NCBI GenBank assembly: GCA_020081605.1
Contig: JAHREC010000013.1
Coordinates: forward strand, 4,402,001-4,466,000
DNA: 64,000 bases
Origin: Albifimbria verrucaria
Lineage: Eukaryota > Ascomycota > Sordariomycetes > Hypocreales > Stachybotryaceae
Reading direction: 5' to 3'
Shown here piece by piece: positions 47,165 to 58,478 of this stretch (position 1 is the stretch's first letter; every line of letters begins with the position of its first letter). The translations under genes were made by a program, and so were the position numbers. Under the pieces are notes generated by a model. The model was not told the origin of the DNA and did no database searches. It worked only from the letters and a program-made list of their open reading frames with translations.

Positions 47165-49279
47165 CTAGATTGACAATCCTCCGCTGTTCTTCTGCCGCGG
47201 CTCACTCGCAGCCTCGAATACTCCACTACCCAGTCTCCTAATCCCTTGGACAGCGCTCAAGCCCTCCCTTACCCATGTAATGTTGTGTTTTCTATCTACT
47301 AAGCTCTGGACAGTGCTATTGTCGAACGGGTACTCAACCATGACATAGTTGGGGATAAGCTGATCATGCAGGCGGGGCTGACGGAGCGCTTGGGGTAGAG
47401 ACATGGCGTGCTCGACAAGGTGCCACATGGATAGGGCCGTGGAGGAGATGATGCGGGATCCACCAGCAGCGCCGAGAACGGCGGCCAGGGTACCGTTGGG
47501 GTGGGCAGCAATGATGGGGTGATGGAAGAGAGGGGCCGCTTCAAGGGGCGGATGAAGTTGGCCTCGGAGGGCTCGAAGCCGAACTCGTTACGGACGCCAG
47601 GGATAGAAAAGTCGTTCATCTCGTTGTTTCTGTGAAGAGGTGTGAATGGCTGTACCAAGGAGGGAGTATGCGCTTCCTTCAGCGTATGAGAAGTTAGGGA
47701 ACTTACAAGATGATTCCAGTGGCGGGATCCATGAGCTGTGCTCCGAAAAGGAGGTTGACGGTTGTGGTAAGAGACGCAGCCATACCTGACTTGTCGGCTG
47801 TGACAATATGCGATGTGCCATGTCCGTCAGATGTGTAAATGCTTTTTGGGTCGTAGGAGTCCACGGGCTGCGTTTGATTATCCAAGATGCGCTGGCGAAT
47901 CTTCTTTGCCGCTTTGGCTGTCAACATCTCTGCCTCGAGAACGTCAACGTTCTTGACAAAAGCCGGGTCACCAAGCTCAACGCGTGCGCCGTACCCAAAG
48001 CGCATAGCCTCGGCGAACCGGTGAACGGTCAGGTTGTTGTCGGTAAACCAGTCGTCGGCATCGTACTGCTCCATGGTCTTGAGGATGCTGAGGCAGACGG
48101 CACCACCGGCGGGCGAGCCGATGCCAAAGACGTCGAGGCCGCGGTACGAGATGTTGACAGCAGGGCCGGCATTGACTTTGTAGTCTCTGAGGTCGTCGAC
48201 AGTGAGGCTTCCGTTCGACCTCTGGACAGTAGCGACCATGGACTCGGCTAATGATGGGTTAGCAAGAGTTCTACGTTATGAAGCGAAAGGTCAGGACTTA
48301 CCCATGGGGCCATTGTAGAAGACGTCTGGTCCTCCCTCTGCGATCTTCTCCAGCGTGCTAGGATGAACGGTTAGGTTATTGTTAGGCATCTTATGAACCC
48401 CATGACTTACTCTGCATAACGTTTTCGCGTTATGATATCACCCAGCTTTACTAGAGTTCCTAAGACATAATTTAGGGTTGGTTCAAGCATATGTACTGCC
48501 ATACACACTTACCATTAGGCGCAAAGTCCTCAGCCCATTCAGGCTCTTCGACTAGGAAATTGTACTTCTTGCCTCCAACTGTGGCATCCATATATCGTAC
48601 AAGATCCTCGGTAACTAAAGATCTCGTCAATACTAGTCTCGTCCAAGCTAGATGCATCAACGCTAACCTTTGAAGCCGTTGCGTGCCACATGGATGGCGC
48701 CAGCCATGACTTGTTTCCATGGAAGAGCCTGTATCGACTAAGTATAAGAACAAAAAGAAAAAAGCAGGGAATGGAGGCGTACGCCGTATTTGGAATGGAT
48801 GTACTCCAGGCCACGGACTTCACTCGGCACACCGACTGAGAGACCGCCGTAGATGCTGCCATTGACGTTACCCCAATACATGTCCTGGAAGGCAGCTGCA
48901 GGAGCCGACTCTCTGAAGTCGACGGCTTCATAGTTGCCATCGGCATCGCGCACAAGCACGAAGCCTCCACCGCCGATGCCAGAGTGGTACATGCCAATAG
49001 TACCGACACAGAAGGTCGTGCCGACCATGGCATCGATGGCGTTACCCTAGGGCGGTGTGAGTAACGCAGATGGTAACAAGAGACAGAGCAGCAGAGAGAA
49101 CTTACACCTCGTGATAACAGGTCCCGGCCTATCGCTGTGCACACCATGGACTCGCTGGCAACGGCGCCGAGGCTGCCATCGGCCCCGGCGTCAAAGACCC
49201 ATTGCGGTACGACACTGGCTCCGACCGACCGGTGGTGGAGCAGCAGCGTCGCCAGCACAGGGCTGAATTTAAACATCAT
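47165..49279 (-). CDS. Gamma-glutamyltransferase (glutathione hydrolase)
   Basis: Removes or transfers the gamma-glutamyl group of glutathione; it is a secreted or vacuolar Ntn-hydrolase made as a precursor that self-cleaves. The start is ATG 49279 (MMFKFSPVLATLLLHH), a short hydrophobic signal-like head. Eight exons are inferred. The introns fall after LLSRG, IHSKYG, RNGFK, DFAPNG, KRYA, YNGPM and TGIIL, all with GTAAGT, GTAGGC-type or similar donors. Motifs are GGNAIDAMVG, HSGIGGGGFVLVRD, DFRESAP, GSPAGGAVCLSIL, the autocleavage and catalytic segment DGHGTSHIVTADKSGMAAS (Thr nucleophile after HG), and NNEMNDFS. The frame breaks at a G4 run on the plus strand (47516-47519); one base restores SITPIIAAHPNGTLAAVLG. 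The remainder, including GGSRIISSTALS, matches the family. Confidence 0.92.
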
Positions 49280-50211
49280 GACTGCGAATGCGAAAGCAAC
49301 TGTGAGTGAGCCGGAAGTGGAAAAAGGATGCCGCTGCGGTAATGCCTTTCCCTAGATGCTTAGCCCTGTCTATGACTCGAGGTCCCGTCTATCCTCCCAC
49401 CGTAATAGCAACGTCACAGATGTCACAACCAAACGCCGGACCGGGCCCTGACCCGATGCACCGAGAAACCGCACGACGTCGAGAACCGAAGGAGCTGGGA
49501 AACCGGAGGGTGTGAAAGAGGATTAAAAACGGCATGGAGCATGCAGAGAGAGATCGGCCTTGTCATTCCACGTGGTGTCTGTCCCCTGCAGACCAGCGGT
49601 TCTCATGACCCTTCGGTCCCGTTAGCCCAGCGCCCTGTCTCCAGTGAGCAGCCGGCAAATGCGTCATGGTCGACTCCGACGAGCCGGGCCGGCGACGATA
49701 AGCAGCGGCACTAACAGCCAAAAAGTGGAGGGTGTCTCTCTTTTTGCCTACGGTATGTGCAGTACATAGTACAGTACAGTATGCAGGGGTGTGTGAGATT
49801 ACGATAGTGAGTGAGTGGGTGGGTGAGTGAGTGAGTAAGTGAGGATGGTCCCAAACTTATCTGGAGCCTCCTCGATAAGAGACGTTCCCATCCTGGTCCC
49901 ACCTTGGACGCCTACCGAGCCCTTGAGCCAATCAGCGCCCAGCCATTTGCGAAAAACGAAAATACTTCCAACTAACAATTTCATGTGTATACTTTGCTTT
50001 TGCTCACTTACAAAAACTCATCAGGCCGACTACCAACTTAACCTCAAGGGCGCCGGAACCGGCCCAGAGAGGAGTGAGACACCAGAGAGCGCATCGGCAA
50101 ATGTGGTCGCGTCCGTTCAGAACGGCAACCTTGAGAATCACATCCATTGTCTCATCACATCCCCATCCGCATCCACGCCTCGCCCTCGCCTCACTGCGCT
50201 CGCTCACCACC
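49280..50211. other. Divergent promoter region GGT / TRM2
   Basis: About 930 bp. It contains CACGTG at 49569-49574 and a (GAGT)n microsatellite at 49807-49843. The frame that is open through 49839-50211 carries on into TRM2 by chance and lacks a conserved start. Confidence 0.5.
49807..49843. repeat. (GAGT)n microsatellite
   Basis: About nine GAGT/GGGT units with one or two substitutions, in the GGT/TRM2 promoter region. Confidence 0.85.
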
Positions 50212-51854
50212 ATGTCGTCCACCCCAAACCCTCACCCAGCCAAGCCGGCTGCGGAACACCCGTCAGGGCCCCCAAGAGGCCCAACAACGGCGGTGGTAAC
50301 GGCGGCAACAATCAGCGATGGAAGCCCAAGAAGACCAAGCGGGAGAGGAACATGGCCGAGGGTACCACCGAGGAGGTTCTGAAGTACGACATTGAAGCTC
50401 TTCTTGCCTCGCGAAAGAATGAGGCGGATGCATCAGCCACGGAAGAAGCCCAAGAGGAGGACCTCCCCGAGGAAGGCACCGAGACCGAGGTCGAGGTTCT
50501 AGACCTGTCTTCCACCGGCGACGGCCTCGCCATGCGCAAGGGCTCCGACCAGGTCTACGTCGTCCCTTCACCGTCCCCGGTGACACCGTCAAGGTCAAGG
50601 TCTTCCGCCATCTGCGTCGCGAAAAGCAGACGCTCGCCGACTTCATCTCCGTCGCCAAACCCTCCCCTCCGCGACGACTCCCGCATCTCCTGCCGCTACT
50701 TCGCCTCCTGTGGAGGCTGCCAGTTCCAGATGCTCGACTACTCCGAGCAGCTGCGCCTCAAGCGCCGCATCCTCGAGAAGGCCTACGTCAACTTCTCCAA
50801 CCTGGACCCGGCCCTGGTGCCAACCGTCCAAGACACCATCGGCAGCCCTATCCAGTACGGCTACCGCACCAAGCTGACGCCGCACTTCGACGGCCCCTGG
50901 CAACCGTCCCAGCAAGAGGGAAAGAACCCCAACTTGACCTTTCCTGAGTGCCCAGACATCGGCTTCATGTTCAAGGGCCGTCGCCGCGTCATCGACATTG
51001 AGGATTGCCCCATCGGTACCGACGCCGTCCGCCAGGGCATGGCCCGTGAGCGTGAGCGCATGAAGCGCGAGTTCAAGGACTACCGCCGTGGCGCCACCAT
51101 CCTGCTTCGCGAGGATACCAAGCGTTACCCCAGGACGGCGATGCCGTTCCTCCCGAAGAGCTTCCCCTTACGCCGTCAAGGCCGAGTCCGATAAGTTCGT
51201 TGACATCAAGACGTGCGTGACGGAGGAACAGCCACCACCACCGAGTATATCGGCGACTACGTCTTCACCAACATTGCTGGCTCCTTCTTCCAAAACAACA
51301 ACTCCATCCTACCAACTTTCACATCCTACATCAGAGAGCACATCCTCCCTCCTTCGTCTTCGTCATCCTCCACTTCCGCCGGCGCTGAAGATGCCGCCGT
51401 TACCACCAAGGCCGAAAAGCCCATCAAGTACCTCATCGACGCCTACTCCGGCTCCGGTCTCTTCACCATCACCCTCTCGTCTGTTTTCCAACATTCCATC
51501 GGCATCGACATTGCCGCCGACTCCATTGCTTCCGCCCGCCGCAACGCCGCCCTCAACGGCCTCGGCGAGGACCGCTGCAGCTTCATCGCTGCTGATGCCC
51601 GCAAGCTCTTCGGCTCCGTCACATACGACCCCGACGAGACCGTGGTCGTTCTTGACCCTCCGCGCAAGGGCTGTGATGCCGACTTCCTTGCTCAGCTCAG
51701 AAATTTTGGCCCCCGACGCATTGTGTACGTCTCCTGTAATGTTCACACCCAGGCTAGGGACGTGGGCGTTCTGGTCAGGGGCGAGGGCGAGGGAAAGCGA
51801 TACACCGTTGAGAGTTTGAGAGGCTTTGACTTTTTCCTCAAACTGGCCATGTAG
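50212..51854 (+). CDS. TRM2: tRNA (uracil-54-C5)-methyltransferase Trm2
   Basis: SAM-dependent m5U54 methyltransferase of the T-loop of tRNA (RumA/TrmA class). The likely start is ATG 50212 (MSSTPNPHPAKPAAEHP), followed by a Gly/Asn- and Lys-rich linker. A TRAM-like part (SDQVYVVPF) comes next, then the cysteine cluster CRYFASCGGCQFQMLDY, reminiscent of the Fe-S site of RumA. Later motifs are SPIQYGYRTKLTPHF, GSFFQNNNS, the SAM motif YSGSGLFT, VVLDPPRKGCD and the catalytic-cysteine block IVYVSCN. The length is about 548 aa. This is the most damaged frame in the window. Bases appear missing at 50269-50273 (C5), 50564-50566 (C3), 51128-51131 (C4), 51164-51167 (C4) and 51225-51226 (GG). One shift of the opposite sign lies near 50665-50676. 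The conserved blocks on both sides of every break argue for one intact gene. Confidence 0.86.
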
Positions 51855-52031
51855 AGGGTGTAGCTATATTGAACAGAGTCGAGGAGTCGGATGAGGTGCC
51901 CAGCAATGAGCAATCCTCATGACGAACCCAGTTCCTTGGCAAATAAAATAGATGAAAATGTATAAATACCACTACATTAGGGTTCTTGTTCTGTCTTGAA
52001 ACCCCGATATATTCATTTGAGATTATTCTTT
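51855..52031. other. Short convergent 3' region TRM2 / CRO1
   Basis: 177 bp, A/T-rich. The two stop codons face each other. Confidence 0.6.
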
Positions 52032-54210
52032 TCACTTTTGCTCTAGCAGTGCCTTCACCGCTTGTACTGTGACCTGCACCACCTCTGGCCTTCTGCTCTT
52101 CTTCAGACATTCCTTCAACTTCTCGACGCCATCTTCATCCTTGATCTTTTGGCGCGCCAATTGGCCAACCTCGCCTTCATGCGAGACCATATTCAAGATT
52201 GTGAATACACCACGATGTCTCAAATCCTCATCATCGTCAACACACATGCCCAGGACAACTCGCACACCACCTTCTCGCTGAAGCACACTCCGCACCACAG
52301 GTTCATAACCTGTAAGGCCTGCTAAGGCGCCACCAGCTGCGCTCCGTGTAGCAGCATCCTCCGCGTCCGCTAAGGCAAGTAAAATATGAAGGCGGTTCTT
52401 TGCCTGAGGGCTATCTTCGGCATACAACATGACGCCTTCCGGAGCCTGGACCAGATTACATATCAGTTCGACTGCTGCCTTAGAAACCAGGTTGTTGGAT
52501 GACAAAAGCTGCTCCTCGATATGAGGCCATGCAGTTCTAATGATTGCTGGACGAGTCTCGCCATCTTCCAGTGATGCCAGGTTCGTCAATGCCATCAGAG
52601 ACTCGAATGTCGGAAGAAGATCCCGAGTTTCAGCTGCTGGGTCAGGAGGAATTATGGAAACAAGCGGACGGATCGCAGCCGTCACTGGGTTAGATCGATT
52701 GCCTCCAAACACGAGAGAAGGATTCGTGCTGATGAGTATACGGGCCAATGCCTGGGCAGCAACGCGACGAGCAGTATCCTCTGTCTCTGGCAGTGTTGCC
52801 CAGGATGTGAGCAGAAGCTTTACTGCCCCTTGTTGGGCGAGTTGGCCACGAAGAGTCTTAGTGACGGACATGGCGTGGATGATAGAGATGATAAGGGTCA
52901 ACGATGCAGGAGATCCATTCTTACTGTGAGTAACCAGAACGGGTGTGATTCCAGCGTCGAAAACTGCCTTGCATCGCTTGGCTACGTGTTCATCATCATC
53001 AAGAGGATCCGGTCCAGCAAGCTTTCCCGCCGCGTTTGCATATGCCTTAAGCTGTGACATCTTCTTTTGCTCTTCGGATAGTGCCGGCAAGTATCTGGTG
53101 AGGTTTACAAAGATGCTGAGGGCTCCATAGGTGGTTGGAGACCTTGGTGGCGCATCTGATAGAGCTTTGACTAGCTTCTTGAGCAGGTTAGGGTTGCCGG
53201 CAATGCTCTCCTTGATCTTAGGTTGCAGTGAAGCATAGGCAAGACCTTCGATCGAATGTTGCTTTTCATGATCATCTTCCCGCAGTATCATGTCAGTAAA
53301 GAGAGCTGACAAATCCTCGATGCTCGTGACGGCTGATTCAATTCGGGGTTGGTCCGCTTGATTCGGCGACGGTTTCGAGGGGATGGCCTTTAGACTAGGT
53401 GTCAGTCAGTCATCTTATCGCATAGCGTCCTCAGACGTGGATATGATAATGACCACTTACTCTCAGCTTGGCAAGGATGACGGCAGCTAGGTGCTGGACC
53501 TGCTCTGAATGTCTTCGCATGGTGATGGATCCGCCCTCGCTATGCACATTGGGGTCATTGTTCATGCTACGCACTGCCTCCTGAGGGTCTTGGTCGACAA
53601 TCTCCTCGAGCCAATCGACACAGTACTTTTGAATGGCCTCGCGGCACTGGGCGTTCATGGACGCAGCGTTGAGCATCTCCAGGCATGCAGTTTCTACCTT
53701 GCGGCTTTTCCACTTCCTTCGCATTAGAGGTCCGAGAGTAGAAAGAAAGCCTTCATTAAGAAAGAGATCTAAGGTAACGTCGGGAACAATGGGAAAGATG
53801 GCGGCGGCGACACAAAAGGCAACGATGTAATCGTCATACGTGCCCCTCTCGACGCGGTCGAAGAAGAATTTTTAAGGAGCTTGGAGCCTTCGGGGCCAGC
53901 AGCTTTGAGATAGGCAGACGTAGTCAGTGTGGCATGACCACGGACAACATCGGGTTGCCTCATGTCCAGGTAGCCCAGAATAGTATCGACACAGTCGAGA
54001 TCGATGACTTGGCAGATGCTCTTGTGGTTTGGATCTTTTCCTGGGCCTCTGCGTCGCTGGTGAGGAGCTTGGTAAGGCGGGCCAGGTTTTTGACAGTTTC
54101 CTCATCTTCTTTCCCCCTTCCATGAGCCCGGCGAAGAGAAGCAGCGTCTCGTCTTCCCGGGAGGCGGCCGCCTCGGGCTCATTGATGGCTCCGCGGAGGG
54201 TTTCATCCAT
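52032..54210 (-). CDS. CRO1: UCS-domain myosin co-chaperone Cro1/She4 (UNC-45 family)
   Basis: Armadillo-repeat protein that assists folding and assembly of myosin motors with Hsp90. The start ATG 54210 gives MDETLRGAINEPEAAASRED; ATG 54225 would add five residues. The intron 53388-53460 joins LAAVILAKLR to AIPSKPSPNQADQ. The central and UCS parts are arm-type helices (for example YGALSIFVNLTRYLP, KCVF-type AKRCKAVFDAGITPVLV, ALTNLASLED, AAVELICNLVQAPEGV, ALAGLTGYEPVVRSVL) and end VQAVKALLEQK. The length is about 700 aa, normal for fungal Cro1. The frame breaks at C5 (54113-54117), T4 (54036-54039) and T5 (53869-53873) on the plus strand, each one base short. The last restores LKKFFFDRVERGTYDDY. 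An EF-3-like pattern was considered and does not fit. Confidence 0.88.
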
Positions 54211-55172
54211 GTTTGTGAGGAGCAAACAGGTGAGACGGTTGTTGATGGAAGAGACACACTCTTGTATAAAAGATGTTCTGAGTCTACACTAGTTTTCAGA
54301 TACAGTAGTCTTGGCAGTTGGTGACAATCGTCGGGAGAGCTGAGTAAGATTCGCTTTTGCAAGGTTCAGTTGAGTTGAGTTGAGTTGAGATAGTTGGCGA
54401 TATTATAAACTTATGCTGCTGCGGTCGGTTGACCCACTCAGACAGCTACCTAGCGCGGAAGGTACGAGCCTGCAGAAGAAAATGGAGATGGAAAGAAGCA
54501 GGTTTCAGTCGCAGTGTCAACCGGCTTTTTGAAACTACCAGCTCAACAAGCCAAATTGAAGCAACACCGGTCTCTGTCGAGGCAGAAGCAGATGCAGATG
54601 CAAGTTAAGGCCTCAATAACTCGGCAGTTCGACACATGGCGAAGTTTGGGTCCCCGCTCTAGCTTTTCATGCTAGGCATGTACCGGTAGTGGGCGGGTGT
54701 TTAGGACGTTACCTCACAATCGAAAATCGACGTCAGCCATTGCTTAACCTCACCCTCCCCAGCCAACCAGCTACGGAGCCGTCCGGGTTGGGTTACAGGA
54801 GCTCTGTTTAGTGGGTGCAAGCCTGCTGCAGATCGCCCGAAGCACACTAGCGTCACGTGCTTGGGCGGCTACAGCGTCCTCCCTCAGCTCGAATCACACT
54901 TGACGACAACATCGCATATATTTAAGTGAAACGCAGCAACAGCACGTCAGACCGGTGATGATGGCAGTAATTATCTCATCAACGCCAGCCTGTGTTTGTT
55001 TGATTTTGATGTTTTTATTTTTTTATTTTTTTTCATTTATTAATATTATTGGCTTTTCTATCCAGTTTGGTCGCCTAACCCTCTATCGTAAATGGTATCT
55101 AAACCCCCAGCTGGACCTCCTCTCAAGCTTGCTGCCTGCCTGCTTGTCGTGGTATCAAAACTTCCATAATCA
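54211..55172. other. Intergenic region upstream of CRO1
   Basis: About 960 bp between CRO1 and the 3' end of the PLL-like gene. It contains a (TTGAG)n tract at 54368-54388, TCACGTGC at 54853-54860 and a T-rich stretch near 55008-55040. No gene seen. Confidence 0.55.
54368..54388. repeat. (TTGAG)n tandem repeat
   Basis: Four 5-bp units, about 160 bp upstream of the CRO1 start. Confidence 0.85.
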
Positions 55173-56616
55173 CTATGCTGGACCGGGCCTCCATGACGCA
55201 GTCTTGAAGCTGCCACTATCTGTGAACCATTCGCCGCTTCCCCAGGAACGCTCCTTGCCAAGCTTCCATTTGCCGTGTATCATATCGTTCTCTGGTCCGA
55301 TCCCAAACACAAACACGGTCTCATCATCGCCCATCCGTACCATCGACGGAGCAGAGTTAAAGAAGCCACCGAGGTCCTCCCAGCTGTCTCCCCATTCACC
55401 TTCAACGAGTGCGTTGTGCTTCAGCTTGCCGTCTGTTCCCACAACGACAATATCGATCCGATCCTCGCCGGTGACAAGTATGCTTGGTACGGACAGGAAA
55501 GCCCCGCCTAGACTCTTAAATCCTTTATCCTCGAGACTCTCGCTGTCCATCCAGGTTGCATAATGCAACGCATCATCCTGGCCAACGCCGAAGAAAACGG
55601 TCCTGTTCGAGCCGACACGCGCTGCTGCTGGATCCTCACGGAAGTCCCCTTGGGTTCTGACCAAGGGGTCCAGTATGTGCTGTTCCAAGACTTCGCCATC
55701 AAACCGTGAGGCTGCTTATCTTTGTCGTAAGCGAGAACGCTCATGTAAATCGCATCGTCGTTGCAGGCCATAATGGGCGAACTGCCAAGATATTTCGATG
55801 TTGCCGTCCTCCAATTGTCTGGGACCCATCTGCCCTCGCTATATTCTTTAAACATGAGCTTCTGGTCCTTGCGGAAGGATACAACAAATGGAGTCCTTTT
55901 GCCAGGTGCGCAAGTCGATGGCGCCGTAGCGGCTGGTCCGCCGAGATCTGCCCACTCAGCCTGCCAAGCGCCCGATATGTATTGCCTGACCTGAACTGTC
56001 TGGTTACCGTCTGCAACACCAAATAGACCAACTCGGTCTCCGTTCATTATCGTGGCAGAGGGGTTGCTTATAAACGGGCCACCCAGCGATGTCCAGTCAC
56101 TCGTCCACTCCTCTGCATCTGCTTGACGGTACAAGTAGTTTCCGTCCGAACCTAGTCCAAATATCATGAGAGAAGACGGCTGCGAATATCCCGGCACTAC
56201 TGAGAGTACAGATGGGCATAGTTTCTCATTACATGCCGAACTTGATGCTTTCAATATTTCGGGAACGATGTCGGCGTCCCGAATGTCGCCGCGCTGGTGG
56301 GCGATTCGCCTCTAATCTTCGTGATTGCTGGAGACTCGGAGGGTCGTGTCGCAGCATCCGAGGAACTGATGGCTACTATTAGCTGACCCTTCTCATTCGG
56401 AAGAACCGAGAAAAGCTCAATGGATATGCTTTACCTTTCGTTGTTTTTGCCCACCAATGTCCCTACTGTCGCACCGACCACAATCGCGACCACAGCCAGG
56501 ATTCCTACAACGATTACGATCCACAGTTTCCGTCTAGACCAGCCATGTCGGGATTTGGCGCCCGTTAGGGGCTGTTCATCAGGCGGATCATATTTCTCAG
56601 ACTCTTTAGACGGCGA

Positions 56617-56647
<31 letters not shown>

Positions 56648-56774
56648 ACCACGTACAAGTCACTGCCCATCTTGCTCGTATCAACATGCAGACCATCAAC
56701 AGTCGCAACCTCAGGGGTTCGGTCGAAGGTACGACTTCGGGCAGATCTGAGCCTGGCGACCGCGAGTATGCCAT
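55173..56774 (-). CDS. Type II membrane protein with PLL/fucose-lectin-like beta-propeller
   Basis: About 510 aa. A cytosolic head starts MAYSRSPGSDLPEVVPSTEP, contains a polyQ run of nine, and leads to a basic SRHGWSRRKLW. A single membrane segment (IVIVVGILAVVAIVVGATVGTL) follows, then a presumably extracytoplasmic part. The intron is about 56376-56434. That part is made of repeated W-x-D-LGG blades, for example WTSDWTSLGGPFISNPSA, WQAEWADLGGPAATAPST, KGFKSLGGAFLSVPS and SWEDLGGFFNSAPSMV, matching PLL-like or fucose-specific-lectin propellers. Sugar binding is inferred. The frame breaks at G4 (56714-56717), near 56295, and at C4 (55646-55649) on the plus strand, each one base short. The exon junction near 56375 is also out of phase by one. 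The gene is divergent from TFB4. Confidence 0.72.
56617..56646. repeat. (CTG)n trinucleotide repeat coding for polyGln
   Basis: A nearly perfect CTG run on the plus strand, read as CAG codons (nine Gln) in the cytosolic head of the PLL-like membrane protein. Confidence 0.9.
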
Positions 56775-58478
56775 GACTGGCACGAGATTAGGGAGGGTGA
56801 GTGACACCTTGAGCAGATGCTGCGATGGATAAGAAAAGCATTCGAGAAGCTTCAAGACTGGTCGCAAAGTAATCCTTGTATTTGGCCTAGCAGGAGAACG
56901 GACATACGTCAGATCACCGGTGTTAAGACCATGGCTGCGGCATGGCTATTCTAATAACCTAGTTCTGATCGTTTCAAATGAGTTCGCTACAGCATGCCCC
57001 CGCCGTGGTCCTACGGCAGGGAAGTACGCGAAGAAGAAAACTGGACATTATTGCCTTGGCAGATGAAGCTGGCACACTGTCTCAGGCTGGAAGTTCTGTA
57101 AGATTTCCCCAGCCGGAGTCGCACAGCATGTCAAGGCCGCCCCAAAGATCCTCAATCCATGTCCAGCTACACCATGTCGAGCGGTGGTTGGTTGATCGGT
57201 AATGGAGTCTCAATCCTTCCACTGCCTATTTCGAGGTCTTGAGGTTAGGCCAAGTCCTCATGTAGCCATCAGCTCTTCCACGCCAGGAAAATTTCCCCGG
57301 CAGCCCCCAACAACAAGGGCCTTTGGTAATAAAGGATTCTATAGTGCAAAGTGCACGTCACTTTACTGTATTATGGTTCAGTCCAGCTCAGCACAGGCCC
57401 GTTTTTATGTTCTTTGTTTATGATCCAGCTGCTTTCACTGGCTAGTCGTGTTGCGTCTTCATGCATGATCGACGATCTGCCCTCGCAGCCTGAAACTAAC
57501 AGAGGCACAGCCACCGTTCAGCTAAACAATTCGGCTGAAGCTTTGTGGAACATGGCGGGCATGGCAAGGCAATTATACTGATAGGCCAGAGAGAAACTTG
57601 CAGGTTGGTTATGGGAATCACTACAGTAGTACGAGTGAAACATTATGAAGCAGACTAGACTGCAAGACACAGAAAAGGGATAGAATAAAATATCGTCAGC
57701 TAGACCAAATCGAAACTGGTTTGATTATACCGAAATATGATGCCTGCCCAAGATTATCGATTAAGGGTTGAGTAATAATTGTCTGCAAGGTAATCCCATC
57801 AAGATCCATACGATGGTTGATTACATACACATATTCAAATCACCACCGCAGAGAACATGGAGGATTGCTAAGCTCAATTCCTAAACCAGTAATCTTGGTA
57901 ATCGAGAGTAGCCCTATGATAAATCCATCGTACTTCAGACAAGGAAGTTTATGTAAGGCTGTTCCGTCCTGTACTGGAGGATCGGTCGATTCAGAATGCA
58001 TGGGAGTTCTACTTTAGCACTGTGAGCAGGCTTCTGAATCCTCACTAGTAAGCATACAAGCATACTCCAGCCTCAACGCTGTACCGCCAGACCGTTGCAC
58101 TGTACTCTGTACTACTGCACCGCTATACCTGTAGCCAATGGAAGCTGCCTGGAAGAGGTACATCAGCCCTGTCCAAAATGGGCCCCACGTCAAGCACGCT
58201 TTAGGTACCTTGCCTTACCTTACCATACCTTACCTCTACCTCACCCTAGCTGATTCATGATCCAACTTCAGCTTTTGGTTGCATTTTCGAGATACGCCAG
58301 CGCAAAGGCAGCACGACCTCAATTCTCCAGGTCAATCGCGGCGCGCCTCAATCCCCTGGGGACAGAGGCCCCAGCGTCCCCTCCAGCGAGGCGAAGTCCC
58401 AGTTTTCGATCCATCTGCCCGTTCGCCTCCCATTCACGTTCGTCAGGTCGCCGCCTCGTCGAGGCACCCTAGTTCACG
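56775..58478. other. Divergent region PLL-like gene / TFB4
   Basis: About 1.7 kb without a supportable gene. It ends with a TACCTTACC-type tract (58204-58245), then a short leader before TFB4. Frames at 57351-57581 and 57817-58017 have no motif. Confidence 0.5.
58204..58245. repeat. (CTTAC)n low-complexity tract
   Basis: Imperfect CTTACC units on the plus strand, another member of the dispersed TACC family, about 230 bp before the TFB4 start. Confidence 0.7.

Noticed and set aside
49839..50211. Upstream extension of TRM2 from ATG 49839
   Set aside because: The frame is open by chance through the promoter and includes the microsatellite flank; the conserved start fits ATG 50212 after correcting the C5 run.
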